NCBI RefSeq assembly: GCF_016863635.1
Contig: NZ_BOPG01000071.1
Location: 62,001 to 126,000 of the forward strand
Source: Virgisporangium aurantiacum
Lineage (GTDB): Bacteria > Actinomycetota > Actinomycetes > Mycobacteriales > Micromonosporaceae
Direction: 5' to 3'
DNA: 64,000 bases
The stretch's first letter is position 1. Each line of letters starts with the position of its first letter. Shown here piece by piece: positions 8,014 to 16,854 of the stretch. The position numbers and the translations under genes were made by a program. The notes below the pieces were generated by a model. It was given only the letters and a program-made list of their open reading frames with translations, searched no databases and was not told the DNA's origin.

Positions 8014-8775
8014 ATGGCCGACCCGCCTGTCGACCGGTCCGGGGCGTTGCTGCACTTCACCGAGGGCACGCTCGCCTACGCGGGGCACTACCTGCACGAG
8101 CGGAGCCACCCCGTGCACACCCACAGCTTCCTCGAGGTCGCGCTGGTGACCGGTGGGCACGGCGAACTGGCCTGGACCCGCGAGGACCCGCTGTACAACT
8201 ATCTACTGTGGACGGGCCCGTACTCGTCGCCCGGCCGCGGTGTGCTGGCCACCCGGCTGCCGCCGGCGGCGCGCGTCGAGTGCGGCGAGCACCTCGACGC
8301 GCTCGATCGCCTCCGGTCGCGTCCGTTGAGCCGGTTCCGCGGCGAGCTCATCGGTCGTCTCGTGCTGTTTCTCGGTTGCCTGGCGCGCGCCGTCGCCGAC
8401 GACCCCGGCCACGCCACCGATCAGCCCAACGGCCCGGCGCACCCCGCGGTGATCCGCGCGATGCGGTTGATGGAGGCCGCGCCCGAACGCCGCTGGACGC
8501 TCGCCGACCTCGCCGCCGAACTGCACCTGACCCGGGGCTACCTGGTGCGCCGCTTCAAGGCGACCACGGGCCTGCCGCCGATGGCCTACCTGTCCCGGTT
8601 CCGGGTCGAGACGGCCGCCGCCCTGCTGCTGCACACCGACCAGTCGATCACCCAGATCGCCGAGGCCGTCGGCTGGCCCGACGCCAACTACTTCGCCCGC
8701 CGCTTCCGGACCCACTACGGGCTCAACGCGACCACGTACCGGGCCCGGTTCTCCCAGTTCACCAGGCAACTGTAA
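8014..8775 (+). CDS. AraC-family regulator with shortened N-terminal cupin domain
   Basis: A 253-residue AraC/XylS-type activator. The C-terminal pair of helix-turn-helix motifs spans about 150-250 (WTLADLAAELHLTRGYLVRR and ITQIAEAVGWPDANYFARR). The N-terminal sensor begins normally (VHTHSFLEVALVTGGHG) but passes directly into ELAWTREDPL, skipping the stretch in which relatives place the GDV..RPG..H metal or sugar-binding strands. This suggests an in-frame loss of roughly 45-55 residues. It diverges from the broken GH3 gene with a 110-nt gap and probably controlled it in response to plant sugars. If the sensor pocket is gone, it may be constitutive or inactive. Confidence 0.82.
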   Translation: MADPPVDRSGALLHFTEGTLAYAGHYLHERSHPVHTHSFLEVALVTGGHGELAWTREDPLYNYLLWTGPYSSPGRGVLATRLPPAARVECGEHLDALDRLRSRPLSRFRGELIGRLVLFLGCLARAVADDPGHATDQPNGPAHPAVIRAMRLMEAAPERRWTLADLAAELHLTRGYLVRRFKATTGLPPMAYLSRFRVETAAALLLHTDQSITQIAEAVGWPDANYFARRFRTHYGLNATTYRARFSQFTRQL

Positions 8776-8787
8776 GGAGGAGCACCG

Positions 8788-9825
8788 GTGCACGTTCGCA
8801 TCGACCGCTTCGATCCCGGGGCGGCCACCGGGACCGAGCTGCGGGACTACCACGACCTGGTGCTGGCCTCCGGTCGGGTCGACCGGCCCGACGAGGAGCC
8901 ACCGGCGTACGAGACAGTGGTCGGCCGGCTGCTCGTCCCGATGACCGCGCGGGGGCCGGAGCGGTTCTGGGTGGCCCGCGTCGACGGGCAGGTGATCGGC
9001 ATCGCGGTGGTGGGTTTCCCCGACGACGAGAACCGGGCGCTCGCGATGACCGACATCCGGGTCCATCCGGCCCGGCGCCGGGCCGGCATCGGCACGCGGC
9101 TCCTGCACGCGGCGTTGCCGGCGATGCGCGAGGACGGTCGTACGACGGTGGTCGGGTGGGGCGTGACGGCCGGTGGGGCCGGTGCGGCCTGGGCCGGAGC
9201 GCTGGGCTTCCGGGTGGTTCACCACGATGTGCTGCAGATGCTGGACATCCCGTCGGTCGACCCGGCGGTTTGGAACGTCGCGGCACCGCCCGGGTACCGG
9301 ACGGAGCGCTGGATCGGCACCACGCCGGAGGAGCTGTTGACCTCCTACGCGCGGGCCCGGGGCGCGATCCACGACGCACCGTGGGAGGAGACCACCTACC
9401 GGCCTCCACAGTGGACACCCGAGCGGGTCCGGTCGGCCGAGGCCGGCCTGCGCGAACGCCGGGTCGAGCAGCGCGTGGTGGTCGCCGTGCACGAGGCGAC
9501 CGGCGTGGTCGCCGGCCTGACCGAGGTGGAGCTGCACGAGACCCGCCCGGACCTCGCGTACCAGGGCGACACCGCGGTGCCGGCGGCGCACCGGGGCCGG
9601 GGGATCGGTCGCTGGGTCAAGTCGCACATGGTGCGGTGGCTGCGGGACGAGCGTCCGGGCGTGCGGCGGGTGGGCACGTCGACCGCCGCCGCCAACGTCC
9701 ACATGATCAGGGTCAACCACGAGGTCGGGTACCGGACGGTGCGGAGCATGGTCGACGTCGAGGCCGAGGTGGCGGCGCTCGCGCCGCGGGGACGGCGCCA
9801 GGCAGGCATCGATCGTGTGGAATGA
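8788..9825 (+). CDS. Tandem GNAT-fold N-acetyltransferase
   Basis: A 345-residue protein with two GNAT domains, about residues 40-165 and 200-335. The acetyl-CoA loop of the first is visible as RRRAGIGTRLL and of the second as HRGRGIGRWVK. The double-domain layout resembles actinomycete GNAT proteins related to mycothiol synthase and to aminoglycoside-type acetyltransferases, but no specific substrate can be assigned. The GTG start has a strong AAGGAGG site just after the AraC stop (12-nt gap), so it is probably cotranscribed with the regulator. Its stop lies 8 nt before the SDR start. Confidence 0.85.
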   Translation: MHVRIDRFDPGAATGTELRDYHDLVLASGRVDRPDEEPPAYETVVGRLLVPMTARGPERFWVARVDGQVIGIAVVGFPDDENRALAMTDIRVHPARRRAGIGTRLLHAALPAMREDGRTTVVGWGVTAGGAGAAWAGALGFRVVHHDVLQMLDIPSVDPAVWNVAAPPGYRTERWIGTTPEELLTSYARARGAIHDAPWEETTYRPPQWTPERVRSAEAGLRERRVEQRVVVAVHEATGVVAGLTEVELHETRPDLAYQGDTAVPAAHRGRGIGRWVKSHMVRWLRDERPGVRRVGTSTAAANVHMIRVNHEVGYRTVRSMVDVEAEVAALAPRGRRQAGIDRVE

Positions 9826-9832
9826 TCCGGTC

Positions 9833-10609
9833 GTGAGCGGTCCTGCTCTCGCGATGGACGGCATGAGTGCCTTGGTCATCGGTGGCGGCGGCGGTGGTAT
9901 CGGACGTGCGATCTCACGCGCGTTCGCCGCGGCCGGGGCGGCTGTCGCTGTTGCCGATCGCGATCAGGACCGGGCGGCTGAGGCCGCCGACGAGCTGACC
10001 GGGTCCGGCGCCCGTGCGGTCGCGTTGGTCGGTGACGTGCGGTCGCGTTCCGACGTGGACGGGTTCGTCACCGGGACCGTGGCGGAGTTCGGTCGGCTCG
10101 ACGCGCTGGCGACGGTCGTCGGGGGACAGGTCGCGTTCGTACCCGCGGTGCGGCTGCACGAAATGGGCGATGAGGACTGGGACCTCGTCTACGAGCTGAA
10201 TCTTCGCTATGTCGCGCGTGCGGCCCGCGCCGCCATCCGTGCTTTCCTGCACCAGGGAACGGGCGGATCCATCGTCAGCATCGGCTCAGTCACGGGACTG
10301 ATGGCCGCGCCCCGGCAGGCGGGCTACGGCGCGGCCAAGGCCGGCCTCGTCAGCCTCGCCAGGACGGTTGCCGCGGAGTACGCCGGCGACGGCATCCGGA
10401 TGAACGTCGTGGCGTGCGGTGCGATCGCGACGTCGGCGCGGCCCGCCGGTAACGCCGCCCAGGTCCCGATGGGCCGGATCGGTGTACCGGATGACGTCAC
10501 CGCGGCAGCGGTCTACCTGGCCTCGCCACTGTCGTCCTACATGACCGGGCAGACTCTCGTGGTCGACGGAGGCGTCACCGTCCGCGGCCCGTTCTCCGCC
10601 CGGGACTGA
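9833..10609 (+). CDS. SDR-family NAD(P)-dependent oxidoreductase
   Basis: A 258-residue classical short-chain dehydrogenase/reductase. The Rossmann glycine motif is an unusually Gly-rich GGGGGGIGRA at residues 17-26. The catalytic triad is S152 (in GSVTG), Y165 and K169 (YGAAK). The Asn element is LNLRYVARA instead of the usual NNAG, which is altered to VVGG here. The C-terminus has the common DGG motif (VVDGGV). FabG-like in form, it probably reduces a ketone or oxidises an alcohol; the substrate is unknown. GTG 9833 lies 7 nt after the GNAT stop. GTG 9815, 18 nt earlier and inside the GNAT gene, is an alternative. Confidence 0.85.
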   Translation: MSGPALAMDGMSALVIGGGGGGIGRAISRAFAAAGAAVAVADRDQDRAAEAADELTGSGARAVALVGDVRSRSDVDGFVTGTVAEFGRLDALATVVGGQVAFVPAVRLHEMGDEDWDLVYELNLRYVARAARAAIRAFLHQGTGGSIVSIGSVTGLMAAPRQAGYGAAKAGLVSLARTVAAEYAGDGIRMNVVACGAIATSARPAGNAAQVPMGRIGVPDDVTAAAVYLASPLSSYMTGQTLVVDGGVTVRGPFSARD

Positions 10610-10673
10610 CCCGCTCGCTCCCGAGAGTGAGGCGCGGGCATGCCACCGCCACCGATACTGGCGGCGGAGGATT

Positions 10674-11837
10674 GTGCCCGTGATGGAGCGGCTGGCGGCC
10701 ATGCGGCGGCGGTTCGAGGCTTTACCGCCGATCGTGGTGGACGTCGTGCTCGCCGTCGTCTGCTTCCTCGCGACCGTGACCGGCCCGGTCAAGTTCTCCC
10801 ACCATCCCGGCTGGCTCACGATGGGGCTGGCCGCGGTGACGGCGGTTCCGCTGGTCTGGCGGCGGCGGGCGCCCGTGCTGGTCACCGCGCTGGTGGCGGT
10901 CGGGACGCTGGGCCTGACCGTCACCCGGGCCATCCAGGCCATCCCGATGCCGTACGGGCAGGTCGTCGCGACGTACACGGTCGCGGCGGTGGCGCCGCCG
11001 ATCTGGCGGTGGACGGTCCTCGGCGTGACCGCGGCCCTGACCGTGCTGTCGGTGCTGGTGCTCTTCGAGCAACGGCCGTCGACGCTGGCACTGGCCGGGC
11101 TGCCGTTCGTGGTCGCGTACGCGCTCGGGGTCAGCACGCGGGCGCGGCGGAACCGGATCGCGATGCTCGAGGAACGCTCCCGGCGCCTGACGGAGTCGGC
11201 CGCGGCGACGGCCGTGCGGGAGCGCGAACGGATCGCCCGGGAGATCCACGACATCGTGGCCCACTCGGTCAGCCTGATGGTGGTGCAGGCGGAGGCCGGT
11301 CTGGTGCAGGCCGGCGATCCGGACCGGGCGGCCGACAAGTTCGAGACGATCTCCGGGACCGGCCGGGAGGCGCTGGCCCAGTTGGACCGGGCGCTCGGCG
11401 TGCTGCGGGCGAACGGCGACGAGGGGACGCGGCAGCCGCAACCGGGGCTCGCCGATCTGCCGGCGTTGGTGGAACGGGCCCGGCAGGCGGGCGTCGCCGG
11501 CGAACTGACCGAGGACGGCCACCCCCGGCCGATCCCCGCCGACCTCGCGGCGGCGGTGTACCGCGTGACGCAGGAGGCGGTCACCAACGCGATCCGGCAC
11601 GCTCACGCCCGTCACCTATGGGTTTGCCTGTCGTGGCGGCCCGCCGCCCTCGCGATCACCGTGGACGACGACGGCCGGGGGCCGACCGCCGCCCCGCCGG
11701 CCGGCGGACACGGGCTGATCGGGATGCGGGAACGGGTGGACGCGTTCGGCGGTGCTCTCACCACCGGTGCCCGCCCGGGCGGGGCCGGCTTCCGGGTCGC
11801 CGCGGTGCTGCCGCTGAACGGGGACGGTCGTGGCTGA
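10674..11837 (+). CDS. Two-component sensor histidine kinase (NarL/DesK type)
   Basis: A 387-residue membrane kinase with about four to five N-terminal helices (residues 20-150), then a HisKA_3 dimerisation/phosphoacceptor region with H192 in ERIAREIHDIVAHS and a HATPase domain containing TQEAVTNAIRHAHA and DDGRG, with the GHGLIGMRER G-box. It phosphorylates the response regulator encoded immediately downstream, with an 8-nt overlap. A GGAGG box precedes GTG 10674 (3 nt) and GTG 10680 (9 nt); the second may be the true start. The third gene of the operon is an MmpL exporter, so the pair probably controls export in response to envelope stress or a drug. Confidence 0.93.
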   Translation: MPVMERLAAMRRRFEALPPIVVDVVLAVVCFLATVTGPVKFSHHPGWLTMGLAAVTAVPLVWRRRAPVLVTALVAVGTLGLTVTRAIQAIPMPYGQVVATYTVAAVAPPIWRWTVLGVTAALTVLSVLVLFEQRPSTLALAGLPFVVAYALGVSTRARRNRIAMLEERSRRLTESAAATAVRERERIAREIHDIVAHSVSLMVVQAEAGLVQAGDPDRAADKFETISGTGREALAQLDRALGVLRANGDEGTRQPQPGLADLPALVERARQAGVAGELTEDGHPRPIPADLAAAVYRVTQEAVTNAIRHAHARHLWVCLSWRPAALAITVDDDGRGPTAAPPAGGHGLIGMRERVDAFGGALTTGARPGGAGFRVAAVLPLNGDGRG

Positions 11838-12507
11838 GCCGATCCGGGTGCTCGTCGTCGACGACCAGGCGTTGGTCCGGCAGGGCTTCGCCGTCATCCT
11901 GGCGGCGGAACCGGACCTCACGGTCGTCGGCGAGGCCGGGGACGGCGCGGCGGCGGTCGCGGCCACGCTGGAGACCCGGCCGGACGTGGTGCTCATGGAC
12001 GTCCGGATGCCCGGCGTCGACGGCATCACCGCCACCGCCGAGATCTGCGCCCGCACACCCGCCCGGGTGCTCATGCTGACCACCTACGACCTCGACCAGC
12101 ACGTCTACGACGCGTTGCGGGCCGGGGCGAGCGGCTTCCTGCTCAAGAGCATGCGCGGGCGGGAACTGGTCGACGCGGTGCGGGTGGTCGCCGCCGGGGA
12201 GTCCCTGCTGGCGCCGACGGTCACCCGCCGCCTGATCGCCGACGTGGTGCGCGGGGGGCCGCTTCCCGACCCGGGTTCGGCGAAACGTCTGGCGGCACTG
12301 AGCCGGCGGGAGACCGACACGCTCCGGGCGCTCGCCCGGGGGTTGTCCAACGCGGAGATCGCGGCCGACCTGTTCGTCACCGAACACACGGTGAAGACGC
12401 ACGTCAGCAACCTGCTCGCCAAGCTCGGGCTGCGTGACCGGGTGCAGGCGGTCGTGCTCGCGTACGAGTCCGGGCTGGTCGTCGCGGGGACTCCCGCGAA
12501 GGAGTGA
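11830..12507 (+). CDS. LuxR/NarL-family response regulator
   Basis: A 225-residue response regulator. The receiver domain (residues 5-120) has the acidic pair D11/D12, phosphoacceptor D57 in LMDVRMPG, Thr at TTYD, and K106 in FLLKS. The C-terminal LuxR-type helix-turn-helix spans about 150-212 (LSRRETDTLRALARGLSNAE, then VTEHTVKTHVSNLLAKLGL). It is overlapped by the kinase gene upstream and shares a GTGA with the MmpL gene downstream, so all three are translationally coupled. It likely activates the exporter. Confidence 0.95.
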   Translation: MAEPIRVLVVDDQALVRQGFAVILAAEPDLTVVGEAGDGAAAVAATLETRPDVVLMDVRMPGVDGITATAEICARTPARVLMLTTYDLDQHVYDALRAGASGFLLKSMRGRELVDAVRVVAAGESLLAPTVTRRLIADVVRGGPLPDPGSAKRLAALSRRETDTLRALARGLSNAEIAADLFVTEHTVKTHVSNLLAKLGLRDRVQAVVLAYESGLVVAGTPAKE

Positions 12508-14828
12508 GCCCCGGGTCCCTCGCGTTGGCGTTCCGCCCGCCCGGCCCGGCCGCCGAGCATCGAGCCATGCTCTCCGTGGTCGCCCGGCTGTCGGTCCGCC
12601 GGCCCGTTCTGGTTGTCGTGGTGTGGTTGGCGGCCGTCGCCGGCTCGTTCGCCGTCGGCACCGGCGTCTTCGACCGGCTCGTCAGCGACGTCGGCCAGGT
12701 TCCGGGCAGCGAGTCCGACCGCGCCGCCGACCTGATCGACCGGGCCGACGGGCCGCGCTCCATCTCGCTCAGCGCGATCGTGTACGGGGCGCCGGTCACC
12801 GATCCGGCCCTGATCGCGGCGGTCGACGCCGCGATCGCCGACGTCCGGGGAATGCCCGGCGTCGTCGCCGTCACCGACCCGGTGCCGTCGACCGCCAGCG
12901 GGCGGGCGTTCGGGTTGCGGGTCCAGGTCGAGCCCGGACCGGACGCCGACGCGACCGTGCGCGCGGTGAACGACCGGCTGCACCGCATCGCCACCGGCAC
13001 CGTCGCCGGGCCCGGCGCTGTGGCTGTCGCCGTGTCCGGCGGAGGGCTGACCGACCAGGAGTTCAACCACCAGGCCCAGTCCGACGTGCGGAAGGCCGAA
13101 ACGCTGACCACGCCGGTCGTGCTGCTGTTGCTGCTGTTCGTGTTCGGCGGGTTGACCGCCGCCGGGCTGCCGCTGCTGATCGCGGTGGCCGGGGTCGGCG
13201 GCACGTTCGCGATCCTGTTCGCGTGCAGCGAGGTCACCGACGTGTCGGTGTACTCGATCCAGGTGGCCACGATGCTGTCCGTCGGCCTCGCCGTCGACTA
13301 CGGGTTGCTGATCGTGAGCCGGTTCCGGGAGGAACGCGCGGTCGTCCCGGGCGTGCCGGCCGCGGTGATCCGCACCATGGCGACGGCCGGGCGCACCGTC
13401 GTCTACTCGGGGCTGACCGTCGCCGCGGTGCTCGCCGGTCTGCTGGTGTTCCCCGACCCGTTCCTGCGCTCGATGGGGGTCGCCGGCGTCGGCGTGGTGA
13501 CGTTCGTCGTCGCGGCCGCTGTCACCCTGCTGCCCGCGCTGCTGGCACTGGCCGGGCGGCGCATCCGCCCGGTGCGCCCGGCGCCGCGCATCCGCACGGT
13601 ACGGCCGGCGCGGCCGGCGCCGGCGCTGTTGGCGCTGGCCGGGCGGCGCATCCGCTCGGCGCTGCCGGTGCTGCCGGTGCTGCCGGTGCGGCCGGCGCCG
13701 GCGCACGGCGGCCGGTTCGCCGCGATCGCCCGGGCGGTGCAGCGCCGGCCGCTGCTGACCCTGCTGGCCGCGGCGGCGCTGATGCTGCTGCTCGCCGTGC
13801 CGGTCCTCGACCTGCGGCTGGCGCAGGTGGACGCGCGGCTGCTGCCCGCCACGACGCAGACGCGCCAGGTGCACGACGCGACCGCGGCGCACTTCCCGGA
13901 ACTGGACACGCCGGCACCGATCGTGATCGCGATCGGGGCGCCGGCCGACAGCCCGGTGGTCGCCGCGCTGCGGCGGCGGATCCTGGCGGTGCCCCACGTG
14001 ACCGGGATCGCGCCGGCCGCCGGAACCGGACCGGTGACGGTGCTGCGGGCGACCATCGACGTGCCCGGCTACAGCCCGCAGGCGCGCCGGGCGGTGGCGG
14101 CGATCCGGGCTCTCCGGCCTGTCCGGCCTCTCCCGCCTTTGGCAGCGCCGGTCGAGTTCGCGGTGACCGGGGACACGGCCTTGCTCGTCGACTACGAGGC
14201 GATGATCACCGGCCGCCTGCCGTACGCGGTCGCGGTCATCGCGCTCGGCACGCTCGTGCTGCTGTTCCTGTTCACCGGCTCGGTGCTGCTGCCGGTCAAG
14301 GCGGTGGCGACCAACGTGCTGAGTATCGGTGCCGCGCTCGGCGCCGTGGTGTGGGTGTTCCAGCAGGGCCACCTCGCGTCCTGGTTCGGCACCACCAGGC
14401 TCGACGCGACGCACGTGTCAGTGCCGGTGCTGGTCGGTGCGATCGCGTTCGGCCTGTCCGTGGACTACGAGGTGTTCCTGCTCTCCCGGATCCGGGAGAA
14501 CTGGCTGGCGACCGGCGACAACCAGGAAGCGGTGGCCCGCGGCCTGCAGCACACCGGACGGATCATCACGTCGGCCGCGCTGCTGCTGGCCGTCGTGTTC
14601 GCCGGCTTCCTGACGGCCGGTTTCGTGCCGGTCAAGGCGATCGGGCTCGGACTGACGCTGGCGGTGGCACTCGACGCCACGGTCGTGCGCCTGCTCCTGG
14701 TACCGGCGACGATGACGCTCGCGGGCCGCTTCAACTGGTGGGCCCCCGCCCCGCTCCGCGGTCTGCACACCCGCCTGGGCCTGACCGAGCCCGCGGGCCC
14801 TCGCCGAGCGCAGGCTGTCCGTCAGTAG
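12504..14828 (+). CDS. MMPL/RND-family exporter
   Basis: A 774-residue MMPL-type transporter that would export a lipid or hydrophobic compound using the proton gradient. It opens with an N-terminal helix (RRPVLVVVVWLAAVAGS), then an outer loop and a first SSD-like block of five helices including the SVGLAVDYGLLIVSRFREE motif. A linker follows, then a second half with the matching motif AFGLSVDYEVFLLSRIRE. The linker around residues 340-400 is swollen by repeated LLALAGRRIR and PVLPV units. GTG 12504 overlaps the regulator stop; ATG 12567 (MLSVVARLSVRRPVL) gives the start usual for the family and may be the real one. Confidence 0.9.
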   Translation: MSPGSLALAFRPPGPAAEHRAMLSVVARLSVRRPVLVVVVWLAAVAGSFAVGTGVFDRLVSDVGQVPGSESDRAADLIDRADGPRSISLSAIVYGAPVTDPALIAAVDAAIADVRGMPGVVAVTDPVPSTASGRAFGLRVQVEPGPDADATVRAVNDRLHRIATGTVAGPGAVAVAVSGGGLTDQEFNHQAQSDVRKAETLTTPVVLLLLLFVFGGLTAAGLPLLIAVAGVGGTFAILFACSEVTDVSVYSIQVATMLSVGLAVDYGLLIVSRFREERAVVPGVPAAVIRTMATAGRTVVYSGLTVAAVLAGLLVFPDPFLRSMGVAGVGVVTFVVAAAVTLLPALLALAGRRIRPVRPAPRIRTVRPARPAPALLALAGRRIRSALPVLPVLPVRPAPAHGGRFAAIARAVQRRPLLTLLAAAALMLLLAVPVLDLRLAQVDARLLPATTQTRQVHDATAAHFPELDTPAPIVIAIGAPADSPVVAALRRRILAVPHVTGIAPAAGTGPVTVLRATIDVPGYSPQARRAVAAIRALRPVRPLPPLAAPVEFAVTGDTALLVDYEAMITGRLPYAVAVIALGTLVLLFLFTGSVLLPVKAVATNVLSIGAALGAVVWVFQQGHLASWFGTTRLDATHVSVPVLVGAIAFGLSVDYEVFLLSRIRENWLATGDNQEAVARGLQHTGRIITSAALLLAVVFAGFLTAGFVPVKAIGLGLTLAVALDATVVRLLLVPATMTLAGRFNWWAPAPLRGLHTRLGLTEPAGPRRAQAVRQ

Positions 14829-14860
14829 CCAACGCGCCCATGCCATTCGAAGGGGACTCA

Positions 14861-15136
14861 ATGGTAAGCGGATCTGTTGTCTCTGCGTACGTGTTGATCA
14901 CCGTGCCGGCCAAGCGTTCGGGAGATCTGGTCAACACCCTGCTCGACGAGTTTCCCGAGTTCGTCAAGGAAGCCGAAGCTGTCTACGGCGAGGCCGATGT
15001 CATCGCGCGGATCGAGACCTCGTCCGTCGATGAACTGCACCAGCTCGTCATGGAGAAGATTCAGAAGTTGCGCAATGTGACCGTCACCCGGACGTTCATC
15101 ATCATCCCGAACATGCGCTCAGTGCAAACCGGATAG
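14861..15136 (+). CDS. Stand-alone Lrp/AsnC ligand-binding (RAM) domain protein
   Basis: A 91-residue protein consisting only of the Lrp/AsnC-type effector domain: AYVLITVPAKRSGDLVNTL, then VYGEADVIARIETSSVDEL and a final TRTFIIIP strand. The DNA-binding helix-turn-helix of full Lrp proteins is absent. Such proteins form ring-shaped oligomers that bind amino acids or related ligands and may modulate partners. The ATG has an AAGGGGA site 5 nt upstream. The next gene starts 4 nt after its stop, so the two are likely made together, which suggests the membrane protein as partner. Confidence 0.85.
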   Translation: MVSGSVVSAYVLITVPAKRSGDLVNTLLDEFPEFVKEAEAVYGEADVIARIETSSVDELHQLVMEKIQKLRNVTVTRTFIIIPNMRSVQTG

Positions 15137-15140
15137 CAAC

Positions 15141-15761
15141 GTGTCGAGCACGGCGTACATCGCGATCGGCGTGATGGGCGGAGCGGTCATCGCGGGCGTC
15201 TTCTCCGTTCTTGTCGTTCTGGTCGGGCATCGAACCAGCCAGCGCAAGGCGCATCTGGAGAGGGCGGTCGAGAAGCACCTCGAACGCTACGAGAGGGTCT
15301 TCGTCGCTGCTCGAACCGCCCAGGACTCGCTGCGTAACTACCTGCGGATCAGCGGCCGCGTCGACGACCGCTCCGACCCGTTCCTGTTCCAGCTCCTGGC
15401 AATCGCCACGGAATCCGTCAACGAATTCTGTGTGTCGGTTACCTGGACCCACAATCCGGGAATGTTGTATTTGGACATCAAACTGGAGGAGAAATGCCTC
15501 TCGGTGCGAGACCTGCTGCTGGGCTGGCTCGCGGTGCGTCGAGTTCATTGGGGTGAGGTCGCCACGGTTCGGAGGACCGAACAGTACGAACCCATACCAC
15601 TCGACCAGGTCCCGAATCTCAGGCTCGGCGACTACCGCGAACTGCGCCTGGAAACCCGCCGCCTCGTGCTCAGCAGCGCCGAGGACATTTCCCGCCTCCG
15701 GCAGATCGACAAGCTGCTTTCCGCCGTCATCGCGGATCTCAAGGCAGTGGTCGCCTATTGA
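15141..15761 (+). CDS. Single-pass membrane protein of unknown function
   Basis: A 206-residue protein with an N-terminal membrane helix (about 5-28, IGVMGGAVIAGVFSVLVVLVG) and a long, mainly helical cytoplasmic part. The helix is followed by a charged segment with QRKAHLERAVEKHLERYERV that may form a coiled coil. Codons here are less GC-biased than in flanking genes, as in the preceding RAM-domain gene. The GTG start lies 4 nt after the RAM-domain stop. I recognise no family. The pair may link an amino-acid-type signal to a membrane process, but this is inference from gene order only. Confidence 0.75.
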   Translation: MSSTAYIAIGVMGGAVIAGVFSVLVVLVGHRTSQRKAHLERAVEKHLERYERVFVAARTAQDSLRNYLRISGRVDDRSDPFLFQLLAIATESVNEFCVSVTWTHNPGMLYLDIKLEEKCLSVRDLLLGWLAVRRVHWGEVATVRRTEQYEPIPLDQVPNLRLGDYRELRLETRRLVLSSAEDISRLRQIDKLLSAVIADLKAVVAY

Positions 15762-15767
15762 CCGGGG

Positions 15768-16088
15768 TCAGAGGCCCAGGCAGTCGTTGACGGCGTCCTC
15801 GAAGTCCTCGTCGTTGCGTGTCGTGCGGTCGGCGAAGGACAGGCAGTCGCTGAAGATCCACCACAGGTCGTAGATCTCCGCCTCCTGCGGCTCCGGCGTG
15901 GTGAGGTCGTACACGCACCCCCGCAGCGCCGCCCGACCCGTGTGCTCCTCGCACGTGACCACGGCCCGGTGGAACTCGACATGCTGCGGCGTGCGGGGGG
16001 CCGCCGCGGCGGGCGTCGACGTGGCCGCCAGGCCCAGCCCGGTGGCCACTGCGGCGAGCGCGAGCCGCCTGACATGTGTCATCGACAT
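15768..16088 (-). CDS. Small secreted protein with four cysteines
   Basis: A 106-residue protein with a Sec signal peptide (basic THVRRLALAAVATGLGL, cleavage probably near AAAAP) and a mature domain of about 75 residues with four cysteines, in VTCEE, RGCVYD, SDCLSF and NDCLGL, likely forming two disulphides. It is acidic at the C-terminus. ATG 16088 has a GAAGGAG site; longer upstream starts would hide the signal peptide. No family recognised. Convergent with the preceding membrane protein. Confidence 0.75.
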   Translation of the reverse strand: MSMTHVRRLALAAVATGLGLAATSTPAAAAPRTPQHVEFHRAVVTCEEHTGRAALRGCVYDLTTPEPQEAEIYDLWWIFSDCLSFADRTTRNDEDFEDAVNDCLGL

Positions 16089-16192
16089 GGTGACTCCTTC
16101 GGATCCACGTACGGCAGGGTGCCGTACGCGTCCATGAGTCACGGACCCGCGCGACGCCAACACAAAACCGGTGTCGGCTGGGCGACACTCCG

Positions 16193-16852
16193 TCAGGTGG
16201 GTGGCGGCGGTGCCGGGTCGGTAGCGGACCGGGCAACGAGCAGGTGGAAGGAGTCGGGGCCGGGTCCGACGCGACGGTGATCGACCGGGGTCAGCCCGGC
16301 GGCGGTGAGGGCGGCGTGCACCTCGGCCAGCGGGCGTAGTCGGAACCCGTGGGCCGTCACCGGGTCACGTCGCATCGCGTCGGGATCGCCCAGGCCGAGG
16401 ACCAGCCGACCGGTCGGCGACAGCGCGCGGGCCAGTTCGGCGAAGACGGTGTCCGGCACGAAATAGATGGTGTTGATCGTCATGGCCGCGTCGAGGGATC
16501 CGTCGGGGAGGGGCAGGTCGGTCATCGAGGCCTCGTGCAGCGCGAGGCGCCCGTCGGCGACGGCACGGCGGTGCCGGTACCGGACGCGATCGAGCATCAC
16601 CGGGGAGATGTCCACGCCGTGGACGCGGCCGGTCGACCCGACCCGGTCGAGCAGCAGGGCCAGACCCATGCCGCCGCCGAAACCGATGTCGGCCACGACG
16701 TTGCCCGGTGCGGGTGCCAGCGCGTCGACGGCAGCGGCGACAGCGTTCCGGTTGGCGCGATTGAGCATCGATCCCATGGCCCGGCCGGCGACGCCGTGCG
16801 GGCGGCGGAGTTGTCCCGCCAGACCCACCAGCAATCTCTCCCTGATGGTCAT
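16193..16852 (-). CDS. Class I SAM-dependent methyltransferase
   Basis: A 219-residue methyltransferase. Motif I is VADIGFGGGMG (about residues 50-60), then GVDISPVML for the acidic ribose-binding strand, TDLPLPDGSLDAA for motif II and PTGRLVLGL for motif III. It belongs to the UbiE/Methyltransf_11-like group; the methyl acceptor is unknown. It starts 2 nt after the HxlR gene stop, so the regulator and the enzyme form an operon. That operon diverges from an NADPH-type oxidoreductase, suggesting a small detoxification module. Confidence 0.87.
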   Translation of the reverse strand: MTIRERLLVGLAGQLRRPHGVAGRAMGSMLNRANRNAVAAAVDALAPAPGNVVADIGFGGGMGLALLLDRVGSTGRVHGVDISPVMLDRVRYRHRRAVADGRLALHEASMTDLPLPDGSLDAAMTINTIYFVPDTVFAELARALSPTGRLVLGLGDPDAMRRDPVTAHGFRLRPLAEVHAALTAAGLTPVDHRRVGPGPDSFHLLVARSATDPAPPPPT

Positions 16853-16854
16853 GT

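Noticed and set aside
12105..14414. 769-codon minus frame over the response regulator and MmpL genes
   Set aside because: Arg/His/Gln-rich antisense shadow of strongly supported genes.
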